A stretch of 27,460 nt of DNA, from NCBI GenBank assembly GCA_900754955.1, contig CAAEEV010000216.1, positions 1 to 27,460 of the forward strand. Direction: 5' to 3'. A program made the translations under genes and the position numbers. The notes below the pieces were generated by a model, which had not been told where the DNA came from, did not search any database, and worked only from the letters and a program-made list of their open reading frames with translations. The DNA comes from Eggerthellaceae bacterium (GTDB lineage Bacteria; Actinomycetota; Coriobacteriia; Coriobacteriales; Eggerthellaceae). Position 1 is the first letter of the stretch. Each line of letters opens with the position of its first letter. This document shows, piece by piece, positions 14,171-23,424 of the stretch.

Positions 14171-17100
14171 TTAGATCGCGCGGACCACTTCCATGACGAA
14201 GTCAGCGTTGGCGGCGAGCGTTGCCTCGTCGATGTTCTCGATCACATCGTCAGCTTCGCCGAAGAGCGCCGTCTTGCCGCGCTCCATGCCCACAAGGTGC
14301 ATCGCCTGGCAGCCATGGCGCATCGCGCAGGTAGCCGCACTGTCCTTCCACAGCATGGTGCCCGAGGAGATCGGCATGCCGAGAAGCGACGACGCCTTAC
14401 GCGTCAAACGCTTCATGCGCGAGGACGCCTTCACCGAACGATACGTGCCCTCCTGCTCGATGAGCGTGAGCTCGCCTGCGCCGAGACCCTCGAGGTCGAT
14501 GATGATCGCACCCTTGAGGTCGGCTGCATGTTCAGCAATGAAAGCCTTCATGCCGCCGTTGTCGGCAAGCTCGGCACCGAGGGCAACGAACCACACCTCC
14601 GTGTCGATGCCGCGATAACGGAAGTCCTTGATCTTCTCGACATCGTCGACATACGAGGAGCCACCGAGCGATGCTGCCGCGCGAGCAACCGCCGCAAACT
14701 GATCGGCCTCGTCGCCGTGGGCGCGCAGGTCCTCGCCTTCCGCATACCCGCCATCGTCGGCATAGGGCGCATCAGCATGCGTTTCGACGTCGGCATTCCT
14801 CCGCGCACGATGCGCACGATGCGCGCGGCGATCCTCGGCTTCATCGTCAGCCGCACCATGAGCATCGCCGCCGCGACCGCCCTTCAAGCGACCGAGCGCC
14901 TCGCCGAGCGCGCCGCGCGAGAACCCGCCGCCGTTCCAGCGGCCACGATCATTCGGCGCGGGCGCGTCGTCATAGCCGTCGTAATCATCATAGCCATCGT
15001 CGTACGCGTCGTCGTAACCGTCGTAGTCGTCGTACGCCTCATCCTGGTAGGAGTCCGCTGCGGGCTGCGCCGCCGCGCCAGCCTGATCCTCACGGAAGCT
15101 CTCCCAACCGCCGCGCGCCTTGCCGACGGCACGGGCCTCGAACTCGTCGTCAACGCCGATCCACTCCTGCGGCGTAATCTCCTCTTCCTTCTTCTTTCGG
15201 CCAAAGTGGAACTTACCGAAGAAACGCGATGCGCGCGACTTGGGCATATCCACATAACCGGGACCCGCAAACGCACCCGTCTCCGTGAACTGCTCGTCGT
15301 AAGCCGAATCATCGGCGTCTTCGATGTACATGTCATCGGGATCAACATCGTCGAGCAGCTCATCGCCAACAGGGGCAAAGGCACCCGTCGCGCCAATCGA
15401 CGCGAACGTGCCGGCCTGGCTCATGTTTGCGGCATCCTTGTCGGCCGCGTCGTCGGCAGGTTCGTCCTCACCATGCTGAGCGCGGATTACACCCGAAAGA
15501 GACGGAAGCGACTGGCGCAGCGCCGCCTGACGTGCGTGGGCATCGACAGGCGCGGCAGCCTCAGGCTCCTCGCCAATCGAAGGAACCATCGCGCGCAGCT
15601 TCTGAGCGCGCTCATCGAAACGCGGCGCATCGCCCGCAAGCGGCGCGCGCTGCTTATGCTCGCCGATCGGAGCGAACGAGGAGGACAAGCTCGGAAGGGC
15701 GATATCGCGCTTCTTGCGATGATGAACCTCAGCGGACTCAGCAGCCGTCGCAGAGGCAACGTCGGCCGCGGCGGGGCTCATACCCGCTCCCTTCAGCAAT
15801 TCCTCGTCGTCGATGGCAACGGGAATGAAGGCAATCGTGCGGTCAGCCGCCGCGTCGGACGCCGGCGCAGGCGCAGGTTGCACGGCCGCTACGCCCGCTG
15901 CACCTGCCGCAGCGCCCGTTGCGCTCGCAGCTGCCTCTGCGGAAGCGGCGCTCTCGGCAGCGTCCATCACGAACGGAACGGTCTGGGAAGGATCGGCTGG
16001 GGATTCCGCATTAACAGCAGGTACCGCCGCGGCAAGGCTCGCAGCCACCGGCGCGTCGACAGGCTGGGAAGCAGCGGCCTCTGGTGCCGCCGCATAGCCG
16101 GAACCCTCCATCGTGCGCGCAAGATAGCCGTCCACACCGCGCGTCGCAGGGGCGGAATCGTCGCGATCTGCGCGAACCTGTGAGTCGGCAGCCGCTGCCG
16201 TAGCGCTCATCTGCGCCGCCTCGGCGTCGTCGAAACTCGGCGCCTTCACCTCCATGATGCTGTTGCGCATCTGCTGCAGGCGCATCTCGGCCTCGGACGT
16301 CACCGCGGCGTTCGCCTGCTGGAAGTGGATGCTGCTCTCACGCACTGCCGCGTCGAGCGCGTCGGCGTAGCGTGAGCGCTGCACGGGAGCGGCGGGCTCG
16401 GCGGGGGCGTTCTTGTGCGCCTTCTCCTGAGCCGACTTGAACCACGCAGGAACACTGTCACGCGGCGCAGCGGGCTCGGCGGCAACAGGAGCGGAAACGG
16501 GCACGGATCCAGCAGCGGCAACCGCAGCAGCCTGAGCCGACGCAGCAACAGTCGCAGCCGCAGCGCCGTCAGCAGCGCCTTCTGCGGAACCCTGCACAGC
16601 ACCTTCCGCATACGCCGCAGCGGAAACATCCTCTGCCGCAGCGGGCGCAGCCTCATGGGGAGCGAATGCCTCGATCGCCTCGGCGCGACGCTCGCGCATG
16701 CTCTCGAAGCTCGGGTCGCTCTCAATCGGCGGCTGCTCCGTCTGAACGAGGTTGTCGGAAACGTCGATGTTCACCGTAGCGCTCACGGGCTTTCCCGACA
16801 GCGCGGCGATGGCGGCCTTCGCAGCGAGCAGACGCTCCTCAGCCGTGCCTTCATCGGCGAGCGCCTCGGGCGCGGCATCGTACACGAGATCAGTGCCCTC
16901 AGGCACAAGGCCCGCACCGCGCGCGGCGTCTTCCCCATGGATCTCAATCTCGTCGTCGGCAATCTCAGGTGTGCGGCTCAGCGAAATACGATTCGCCAGC
17001 TCAAGCAGCATGGCGGCGCCCGAGGCGTTGCAGTTCGCACCTTCGGTCAGCGGTGCCGTGCGGCGCAGCAGCTCCGCCACGATGGGAAGCAGCGCGAGAA

Positions 17101-17701
17101 TCACAGCGATGACCGTGAGAACGTTCAACACCATGAGGAACGCACCGCTTGCTGTCGAGGCCAGACGGATAAGCAGAATAAGCGGGATCGCAACAAGTGC
17201 GCCGAGCTCAGCCCAACGAAGAGCCGGCAGCACGCCAACCAAGCCGCCGTTGAGTTCGCGGCGGACGGATCCGCTGTCGCAGTGAGCCACGAGAATGATC
17301 TTGCGGCGGCGGCCGGGGCGGTTCTCAGACGTTGCGGGCAGGTACTTCGCCACCACGTTCTGACTCACGCCCTTGCCGAGAATACGCGACAACGTGGGAA
17401 TGCCGAGCGCCTCAAGCGCGAAGATCACAGCAGCAACGAGCGTTACAACAAGGCTGGGAACCACCATGACGGGCAGGAACAGAGCCAGAACCGCCATCAC
17501 GATCGTCAGCGCGCAGCAAATCAGGCGCGCCAAACCCGTTCCCGAAGAGAAGGTGAAGTCCTCAACCTCAGCCGTCAGGTCGGCTTCGCTTTGGAACATG
17601 TCAGCCATGTAGAGCGCTGCCTGACGTTCTTCCTCGGTGCCTGCGGGACGCGGCCCGATGTTTTGCGAAAGATACGCGACGTGCTCTTGAATCTCAGCCA
17701 T
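14171..17701 (-). CDS. M28-peptidase-like membrane protein with very large low-complexity insertion
   Basis: 1176-residue protein. The N-terminal part resembles M28 aminopeptidases: IGPRPAGTEEER (about 15-26), LVAHCDS (137-143) and GANCNASG (221-228). Two hydrophobic hairpins are inserted, at about 58-97 and 163-210, so it is membrane-bound. About 800 residues of Ala-rich, charged sequence with a repeated DDYDGYDD patch then split the fold, which resumes near residue 1030 (VWFVALGAEL, IIDLEGLG, VIENID). By eye most M28 metal ligands are gone: the bridging Asp of the GxNDxxSG motif is Cys, the second Glu of GAEE is Leu, and the final His is Gly, so catalysis by the usual two-zinc mechanism is doubtful. 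The start at 17701 has GAAAGG upstream; ATGs at 17743 and nearby lie almost on the likely transcript start. It follows the coiled-coil gene by about 60 bases. Confidence 0.85.
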   Translation of the reverse strand: MAEIQEHVAYLSQNIGPRPAGTEEERQAALYMADMFQSEADLTAEVEDFTFSSGTGLARLICCALTIVMAVLALFLPVMVVPSLVVTLVAAVIFALEALGIPTLSRILGKGVSQNVVAKYLPATSENRPGRRRKIILVAHCDSGSVRRELNGGLVGVLPALRWAELGALVAIPLILLIRLASTASGAFLMVLNVLTVIAVILALLPIVAELLRRTAPLTEGANCNASGAAMLLELANRISLSRTPEIADDEIEIHGEDAARGAGLVPEGTDLVYDAAPEALADEGTAEERLLAAKAAIAALSGKPVSATVNIDVSDNLVQTEQPPIESDPSFESMRERRAEAIEAFAPHEAAPAAAEDVSAAAYAEGAVQGSAEGAADGAAAATVAASAQAAAVAAAGSVPVSAPVAAEPAAPRDSVPAWFKSAQEKAHKNAPAEPAAPVQRSRYADALDAAVRESSIHFQQANAAVTSEAEMRLQQMRNSIMEVKAPSFDDAEAAQMSATAAAADSQVRADRDDSAPATRGVDGYLARTMEGSGYAAAPEAAASQPVDAPVAASLAAAVPAVNAESPADPSQTVPFVMDAAESAASAEAAASATGAAAGAAGVAAVQPAPAPASDAAADRTIAFIPVAIDDEELLKGAGMSPAAADVASATAAESAEVHHRKKRDIALPSLSSSFAPIGEHKQRAPLAGDAPRFDERAQKLRAMVPSIGEEPEAAAPVDAHARQAALRQSLPSLSGVIRAQHGEDEPADDAADKDAANMSQAGTFASIGATGAFAPVGDELLDDVDPDDMYIEDADDSAYDEQFTETGAFAGPGYVDMPKSRASRFFGKFHFGRKKKEEEITPQEWIGVDDEFEARAVGKARGGWESFREDQAGAAAQPAADSYQDEAYDDYDGYDDAYDDGYDDYDGYDDAPAPNDRGRWNGGGFSRGALGEALGRLKGGRGGDAHGAADDEAEDRRAHRAHRARRNADVETHADAPYADDGGYAEGEDLRAHGDEADQFAAVARAAASLGGSSYVDDVEKIKDFRYRGIDTEVWFVALGAELADNGGMKAFIAEHAADLKGAIIIDLEGLGAGELTLIEQEGTYRSVKASSRMKRLTRKASSLLGMPISSGTMLWKDSAATCAMRHGCQAMHLVGMERGKTALFGEADDVIENIDEATLAANADFVMEVVRAI

Positions 17702-17755
17702 TTGAGCTGCCTTTCGTTGTTTCATCATCGCAGATGAGGGCATAGTTAGTCTTTA

Positions 17756-17784
17756 GTATACGCTATTTGGAAACACGCCCCAAA
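17756..17784 (-). promoter_or_regulatory. Candidate promoter of the M28-like gene
   Basis: On the minus strand TATACT (17756-17761) is a good -10 box with a poor -35 (TTGGGG, 17779-17784) at 17-bp spacing, inside the end of the upstream gene. The transcript would begin near 17749, leaving about 48 bases of leader before the ATG at 17701. Confidence 0.35.
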
Positions 17785-19232
17785 TAATCGTTGAGTGCCT
17801 GGGAGGAGCGCTCCGCCATCGCGCGCTCGTTCTCGTAAGACGCCTTAAGCGGGTCGAGTACAGCGGAGAAGCGCTCGGACACGAGTTCAAGCGGGTCTTT
17901 CTGCTGCTCTCTGATCGCCTCAACCGCTTCGCTGTCCTTCGCGTTGTAGGAATCATTCGCTGCGGCGGCCTCCTCCTTGTTGCGGTTGAGGTAGGCCTGA
18001 TCGGACTCGAGCGCAAACTGCTGCGCTTCAAGACGCAGGTCAATGTACGAAATGTAAGCGCGTACGTCGTCGAGGTACGGCTCTTCGAGCGCCGACAACC
18101 CGTCACGCGCATCGTTGAACGCCGCGATCGCCTCATTCGTCTTGTTGATCGAGGCGTTCACGTTGTCAACGCTCGTGTCGGTCACGAGATTCGCTGCATC
18201 GCGCGCAAGCGAGTCGGCTTCAAGCAGGCGATTCCACGCCTCTTCCGCCCCCTCGTACGACTGCACGCCCACACGCGCAGCTTCAACCACATCTCTACCC
18301 GAATCAATCATGTTGATGCGCGCGTTCACAAGTGCAATCGCCTGGTTGGCAGCCTCTTTATCGCGCGCGTCGGAGAACGCACGCTGCATCTCTTCGACAG
18401 ACTGCTTCGTCGACAGAAGGCTTTCCTCCGCCGCGTCGAGATCGGCGCTCATTCCATCGAGACTCTGCGTTATCTCGGCGCTGGAAAGCTGGTCCACCGA
18501 CGTCGAGGACACCTTGACCACAAGCTCGTTGAGACGCGTCACGCTTTCGTTCGCTTCGTCAATCATGTCGGCGGCCTGCGACAGCTGCGTGATCTTCTCG
18601 CTGTGCGCCTGCATGCCCGAATAGAGCATCACACCACCCGCCGCGGCAACGCACACCGCGCAGGCGACGATGACGCCGATCACAATGCCACGCTTCTTTT
18701 TGCGCGCGGCCTTGCGGCGCGCCACCTCGTCGAACGGCGTCTGCCACGTGCTTGTGGCGGGCGTCTTTCGTTCGCGCGCGGGCGCTGCCGCACCGCCATG
18801 TACCGTTGATCCGATCACACCAGATGCGCTGGAAGACGCCAGCGCCGGGGAATTGTTCGAGCTGCCCGCACGCCCGCTGGCAGCTGTCGCGTCACCCGCA
18901 CCCGGCGCATCCGTCGCAATCCCGGGGACGGTGCGCGGCGTCGAAGACGTCGCCTGCACGCCGTCGGCCGAAACGAATTCGCCTGTGGAAAGGGGCAGGC
19001 CGCTCTCCTTAGTCGGCGTCGCGATGGGCTTCTTCCCCCGGCCGAGCGTGAACAGCGGAATACCGCCCAGATTCGGGCGCGGAAAGCGGGGGCGTTTGCC
19101 GCTGCGCCGTTGTTCGTCATCTTGAGCCGCCTTCGCCGCATCGAGAACGCTGAACGAAATCTCGTTCGACGTGCCGATCGTGCTGTTCTTGATGTGTGCG
19201 GCGCGCCCGATCTTGCTCTTCTTCAGCTTCAT
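17763..19232 (-). CDS. Single-pass membrane protein with long helical extracytoplasmic domain
   Basis: 489-residue protein of unrecognised family. Residues 1-180 are a disordered cytoplasmic tail rich in Ser, Thr, Ala and Pro, ending in a basic RKKKR cluster. One hydrophobic helix (about 182-205) follows; by the positive-inside rule the C-terminus lies outside. Residues about 210-480 are almost entirely helical and acidic, with heptad-like Leu/Ala spacing suggesting coiled coils. It starts 12 bases after the dinG stop and precedes the M28-like gene, both likely in one transcript. A cell-envelope or scaffolding role is possible; no catalytic motif is seen. Confidence 0.82.
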   Translation of the reverse strand: MKLKKSKIGRAAHIKNSTIGTSNEISFSVLDAAKAAQDDEQRRSGKRPRFPRPNLGGIPLFTLGRGKKPIATPTKESGLPLSTGEFVSADGVQATSSTPRTVPGIATDAPGAGDATAASGRAGSSNNSPALASSSASGVIGSTVHGGAAAPARERKTPATSTWQTPFDEVARRKAARKKKRGIVIGVIVACAVCVAAAGGVMLYSGMQAHSEKITQLSQAADMIDEANESVTRLNELVVKVSSTSVDQLSSAEITQSLDGMSADLDAAEESLLSTKQSVEEMQRAFSDARDKEAANQAIALVNARINMIDSGRDVVEAARVGVQSYEGAEEAWNRLLEADSLARDAANLVTDTSVDNVNASINKTNEAIAAFNDARDGLSALEEPYLDDVRAYISYIDLRLEAQQFALESDQAYLNRNKEEAAAANDSYNAKDSEAVEAIREQQKDPLELVSERFSAVLDPLKASYENERAMAERSSQALNDYLGRVSK

Positions 19233-19244
19233 GGCCGTTGCCCG

Positions 19245-22200
19245 CTACTCTTCCGCGTGACGCCTTATCGCCTCAACCGCCTCGCGCGCCGTGCACACGG
19301 TGATGTTTTTGCTCGGCAACGAGCGGAGGAAGGCCTTACCGTACCCCTTCGTCACAAGACGGCGGTCGGCAAGCACAAGAACGCCCTTGTCGTCGGCCTT
19401 CCTGATGAGGCGGCCCGCCGCCTGTTTCGTTTCCAGCACGGCGGCGGGAAGCACGTAGCGACGCCATGCCTGGTCGTCGCGCGCCGCACGCTCGCACGAC
19501 AGCGGGTCGGTCGGCTTCGAGAACGGCAGCTTGGGAATGATAACCCCCTTGAGCGTGGCGCCAGGAGCGTCAAATCCTTCCCAGAAGCTCTTGAGCGCGA
19601 AAAGCGACAGATGCTCGTCGGCGAGGAAATCGTCGCGCAGACCCTTTACCGACACGCCCCACTTCTGACACACGAGGCGCAGGTCATCCTGCTTGAGGGC
19701 AGGTTGCACCTCTTCGAAACAGCGCTCCATCTCGCGACGGTTCGTGAAAAGCGTGAGCATCGATCCGCGCTGCGCGCGATGCGCCTCGATGAGCAGCTTC
19801 TGCAGCTCGCCGAGGTAGCGTGCCTCATTCGGCTCGGGAATGTCGTTGATCACGTAGATCGCCATGTTGTTGTCGAAGTCGTAGCTCGAATCAAGCACGA
19901 GCGTCGTGGCATGCGCCTGATCGGCGCCGCTGAGACCGATCGATTCCTCGAAGGCGTCGAACGTGCCGTTTACCGTCATGGTGGCGGAGGTGTACACCAC
20001 TGAGAACGCTTCACCGTACAGCTGCTCGTTGAGCGCCGCGCCCACGTTGTAGAGAAGCGCCTGCAGCTTATCGCCGCCGCGATCGGGCTTGCGGCAGAGC
20101 GTTGCGGCGTGCACGTACGCCTCCGATTCGGAGAAGAAGATCGTTTCCACCGCGCGCAGAACGTCTTTGAGTTCCATCGCGACCGTCGCGATCTCGCGCT
20201 GCACCACGCCCGCGCCCTCGATGTCCTCGAGGTAACCCACGAGCTCCTGCGCCGCCGTCACGAGCTTCTCGGCGCGTTCGCTCATCGTGCGCGCGTAGCC
20301 AGCAATCGCTTTGAACGTCTCAGAATGGCGAATCTCATCGTTGAGCCACAGATCGGTGTATTCGTAGCTGCTTCTCTTCTTTGCTGGATCGAAGAAAAGG
20401 AGGTCGCGTACATGTGGCGCGAACCCCTCAGCCGCTTCGGCGAACGAACGACCCGCCGATTTCGCCTTACTCGTGAGCGCATAAAACAGCGTGGCAGCTT
20501 CCTCATCGCCGGGCACCACTACCGTGCGCTCAGCGCGAACGAACACGTTGCGGGTGCTCTCCTCGGCAGAGACACGCCGCGCCAGGTTCATCAGTTCGTC
20601 AACGGGCAACTCAAGCGAAAGCGCACGGCGCGCCTCGTTCTCGGCACCGTGGGCCTCGTCCACAATCCAGAAGCGCACGGGCGGAAGTAAGACGCCGTCA
20701 GCAGCAATGTCGCAGAAGAGCAGGCTGTGGTTCGTCACGAGCACATGCGCCGCCTCGGCGCGGCGACGCGATCCGTGCACAAAACACGATGTTCCGTAAT
20801 AGGGACACTTACGACGAAGACAGTCGTAACTCGTCGTCGTGATGGCGCGACGCGGCAGAAGACGGTAGTCGATCTTCATCGTGTCCATGTCGTCGTAGTC
20901 CGTCTGCTCGATGTACGAAAGCAGGCCTGCAAGCGCAGGTGCCTGCGAATACTCGGCGTTGCCGACGAGCCTCATCGACGGGCCTTCGTTGGCAATACGT
21001 TCAACCTTCCTCAAACAAGGATAATGCGAGAATCCCTTGAGAGCGGCGTAGGTGAGCCTCCTGCCCGTGTGCTTTTCGATGGCTGCTGCAAGGGCGGGCA
21101 GCTCCTGATACACGAGCTGGTCAAGCAGCGCGTTCGTCTTCGTGGCAACGCCGACGGTTATGTCGTTCTCGAGCGCTGTCAGCGCGGCGGGTACCAGATA
21201 GGCCATCGACTTCCCGACGCCCGTGCCTGCCTCCACGATGAGGTTGTCGGACGTCGCGAATGCCGCGCGCACGGCCTGTGCCATTGCGAGCTGTTCATCG
21301 CGCCGCTCGTAGCTCACGTATAGCGAACCCACGAGTCCCTGTTCGGAAAATGCCTGGTTAATCTCGGTTTCCTGAGGAAACGCGAGCGTCTGACCGCCCT
21401 GGTTGACGATTGCTTTCGCATCGCGCTTCGCTCGTGTGTCGGTCTTCGACACGCGTTCGCGGCGCAGCGTGCGCAGCGAGAACGCGGGCGGCGCGTACTC
21501 CCCCGTTGTCGCGACGGCTCCACGTTCCACCGCGCGCTCGGCTTCTTCTGCCGTCTTGCGCGCAGCGAACGATGCGAACACGACCGAGGTCGACCATTCC
21601 TGCGGTGTTGCCATACCAGCGATCTCGCGCAGCAGGCTTGCCGGCATGGCGTCAACGGCTGCAAGCAAGATGCGGAAGAGCGCACAGGTAGCCGCCACGT
21701 CGTCGTCGGCGCGGTGGGTCGACACGGGCGCGCCGAACGCTTTGACGAGGTCGATCAGGCGATGCGACTTCATGCGCGGCAACGCGATGCGCGCGAGGTC
21801 GAGCGAATCGAGCCAGGTGTTCTCGAGCAGCGGGTACCCCGACGGATGTTTCGTCGTGAAGTTGCGGTCGAATTCCGCGTTGTGCGCAACGATTTTCGCG
21901 TCGCCCACAAACGCCACCAGGTCTGCAAGCGCATCCTGCGGAGAGGGCGCGTTGGCCACGTCTTCGTCGTGAATGTTTGTCAGATGGGCAACATCGTCGG
22001 GAATGGGCTTGCCGGGGTTGACGAAGGTGACGAACCAGTCGACGATCTCGCCCTTTTCCATACGTGCCGCCGCGATCTGGGTCAGCTCATCGTGGTTGAG
22101 CGAAAAGCCCGTCGTTTCGGTGTCGAGCACGACGATGTTGCGGTCAAACTCACCGTAGTCTGCGCCGCGCGCCTGCTCGGGAAGCGCGGCATAGCGCTCG

Positions 22201-22265
22201 AACACATCTTCGGGCGTTCCGTTCGAAATAAAGCGCTTGAGCTGCGGCGCGTGCTGTTCAGTCAT
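19245..22265 (-). CDS. dinG: DinG-family ATP-dependent helicase with N-terminal 3'-5' exonuclease domain
   Basis: 1006-residue superfamily 2 helicase. Residues about 43-210 form a DnaQ-like exonuclease with the motifs VLDTETTG (46-53), HNAEFD (128-133) and HRADDD (184-189), all acidic residues intact. The helicase has Walker A EAGTGVGKS (about 345-353), DEAH (536-539), TSATM, SFWEGFDAPG and QAAGRLIR. Four cysteines (417, 482, 487, 494) between motifs I and II fit the XPD/DinG iron-sulfur cluster; Firmicute DinG proteins with the exonuclease domain often lack it, so both together is notable. It probably unwinds damaged or RNA-DNA hybrid structures. The start at 22265 has GAGGGG nine bases upstream; the in-frame ATG at 22289 lacks a site. 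First gene of a likely three-gene run. Confidence 0.93.
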   Translation of the reverse strand: MTEQHAPQLKRFISNGTPEDVFERYAALPEQARGADYGEFDRNIVVLDTETTGFSLNHDELTQIAAARMEKGEIVDWFVTFVNPGKPIPDDVAHLTNIHDEDVANAPSPQDALADLVAFVGDAKIVAHNAEFDRNFTTKHPSGYPLLENTWLDSLDLARIALPRMKSHRLIDLVKAFGAPVSTHRADDDVAATCALFRILLAAVDAMPASLLREIAGMATPQEWSTSVVFASFAARKTAEEAERAVERGAVATTGEYAPPAFSLRTLRRERVSKTDTRAKRDAKAIVNQGGQTLAFPQETEINQAFSEQGLVGSLYVSYERRDEQLAMAQAVRAAFATSDNLIVEAGTGVGKSMAYLVPAALTALENDITVGVATKTNALLDQLVYQELPALAAAIEKHTGRRLTYAALKGFSHYPCLRKVERIANEGPSMRLVGNAEYSQAPALAGLLSYIEQTDYDDMDTMKIDYRLLPRRAITTTSYDCLRRKCPYYGTSCFVHGSRRRAEAAHVLVTNHSLLFCDIAADGVLLPPVRFWIVDEAHGAENEARRALSLELPVDELMNLARRVSAEESTRNVFVRAERTVVVPGDEEAATLFYALTSKAKSAGRSFAEAAEGFAPHVRDLLFFDPAKKRSSYEYTDLWLNDEIRHSETFKAIAGYARTMSERAEKLVTAAQELVGYLEDIEGAGVVQREIATVAMELKDVLRAVETIFFSESEAYVHAATLCRKPDRGGDKLQALLYNVGAALNEQLYGEAFSVVYTSATMTVNGTFDAFEESIGLSGADQAHATTLVLDSSYDFDNNMAIYVINDIPEPNEARYLGELQKLLIEAHRAQRGSMLTLFTNRREMERCFEEVQPALKQDDLRLVCQKWGVSVKGLRDDFLADEHLSLFALKSFWEGFDAPGATLKGVIIPKLPFSKPTDPLSCERAARDDQAWRRYVLPAAVLETKQAAGRLIRKADDKGVLVLADRRLVTKGYGKAFLRSLPSKNITVCTAREAVEAIRRHAEE

Positions 22266-22482
22266 GTTTTCGACCCCTCTTCCGCACATGATGCATTGTT
22301 CCAGCGAGTGCGCAGGTGACGGGCGACTGTGCGCGGCGCGGTGCCGGCATTCTCCCCATCCGTCACGTGAACTCCTGCAAGGAACGCTATGCGGAAATTC
22401 TTTTCAATGCAAAAGCCTCTGCGGCGTAGATATCCTAATATGGTTCGCTAAGCTGCTTCCGAACGCCGTTGAAACATCGCGA

Positions 22483-22498
22483 TGTTTCACGCGGAAAA
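22483..22498. repeat. Degenerate parS abutting site 6
   Basis: TGTTTCACGCGGAAAA differs from parS at three positions and abuts the perfect copy with no gap. Its left half also belongs to a 20-bp palindrome (22470-22489, TGAAACATCGCGATGTTTCA) in which parS half-sites are turned inside out. Confidence 0.55.
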
Positions 22499-22514
22499 TG
22501 TTTCACGTGAAACA
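22499..22514. other. parS: parS centromere site 6
   Basis: Exact TGTTTCACGTGAAACA; symmetry extends to 26 bp (22494-22519). Confidence 0.93.
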
Positions 22515-22582
22515 TTTTCGTTGCGGCGTGGAAGGAACATCCAGCAATAGCACATTGTATCAACCACAGGATTGCGAGAACG

Positions 22583-23221
22583 ATGGATCAGTATTTCGGT
22601 ACATATCAAACATTTGAAACCGTGTCCAAGAAAGACGCCGCCGTGTTGCTTGGCGCCGACAACCTCGTGGGCGATCGCTACACCATCGAGATCGAACTCG
22701 ACGGCGATGCGCACAAGGCGTGGCTCGTCAGTCGCTTCGATCAGCGCATCGGTTTCTTCGACGGCAATTTCTCACGACGCCTGAGCATCCTGAAGGCGAA
22801 CGGCCTCGAACTTACGGCCATCCTGTCGTTTGTCGCTTACACCGACATGCCCGAACCTGGTCATTACTGGGGCGAAATGGCAGTGATCGCCTACAATCCA
22901 GCGCACAAGGAGGCGTTCGAACGGTTCATTACCACTGTTTGCACGCGCATGTTCGACAACGTGCGCACACGCGTCAACTTCGACGCCGAAGGAGTTGAGC
23001 ACATCATCTCATCTGATGGATCGTGGGTTCCCGAGCAGACCGTTCCCATGCCGAGCAAGAAAAAGGGAACCGTCATTATGAAGAGCAAGCGCTCGGTTAG
23101 CGAGAAGCTCATCGAGCAAGGACGCAAGGGCAACAAAGGTTGCTACGTGGTGAGCTGGGCTTTCATCATCGCGCTGGTTGCCGCACTGCTCTTCGGACTG
23201 AAAGCGTGCGGCGTGTTCTAA
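22583..23221 (+). CDS. Conserved-looking hypothetical protein, tail-anchored
   Basis: 212-residue protein that I do not recognise. Residues 1-150 look like a compact alpha/beta domain with many aromatic and charged residues (FDQRIGFFDGNF, PGHYWGEMAVIAYNP). A Lys/Arg-rich stretch (about 157-190) and one hydrophobic helix at about 190-210 end the protein, so it should be tail-anchored with the domain in the cytoplasm. The ribosome binding site is weak (GAGA about four bases before ATG). It is monocistronic, divergent from dinG, and ended by the terminator at 23328-23408. The globular domain and normal codon usage support a real gene. Confidence 0.8.
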   Translation: MDQYFGTYQTFETVSKKDAAVLLGADNLVGDRYTIEIELDGDAHKAWLVSRFDQRIGFFDGNFSRRLSILKANGLELTAILSFVAYTDMPEPGHYWGEMAVIAYNPAHKEAFERFITTVCTRMFDNVRTRVNFDAEGVEHIISSDGSWVPEQTVPMPSKKKGTVIMKSKRSVSEKLIEQGRKGNKGCYVVSWAFIIALVAALLFGLKACGVF

Positions 23222-23327
23222 TACGCGAGATCTTCTGCCGTGCCGGCTTTTCGAACGCAAAATTTTCGATTGAGCACGCTTTTAACGCAAATTCTTTTAT
23301 CTGGATGCAATTTCGACGTAATAAAAG

Positions 23328-23408
23328 AAAAACCGAGGCGATCGGGCGATTCTCCTTCAAACCAATACGTTAAAACGAGAATCTTTTTCGATCGCCTCGG
23401 TTTTTTTT
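23328..23408. terminator. Bidirectional terminator with two nested stems
   Basis: Outer arms AAAAACCGAGGCGATCG (23328-23344) and CGATCGCCTCGGTTTTT (23389-23405), inner stem GATTCTC/GAGAATC (23348-23354 / 23377-23383). Eight T residues follow on the plus strand and TTTTTCTTTT on the minus strand, so it serves both the plus-strand gene and convergent ddl. Confidence 0.88.
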
Positions 23409-23424
23409 CAGGCAGCTTTTCGGG

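Larger units (their letters stand above)
22266..22582. other. Divergent intergenic region with parS
   Basis: The 317 bases between dinG and the plus-strand gene hold parS site 6 and its tandem decayed neighbour (22470-22514). No clear -35/-10 pair stands out on either strand and no coding frame is convincing. Confidence 0.5.

Noticed and set aside
14297..16183. 628-residue plus-strand open frame
   Set aside because: Antisense shadow of the Ala- and Asp-rich part of the M28-like gene; the GC-rich codon bias there keeps the other strand open. No motifs and no ribosome binding site.
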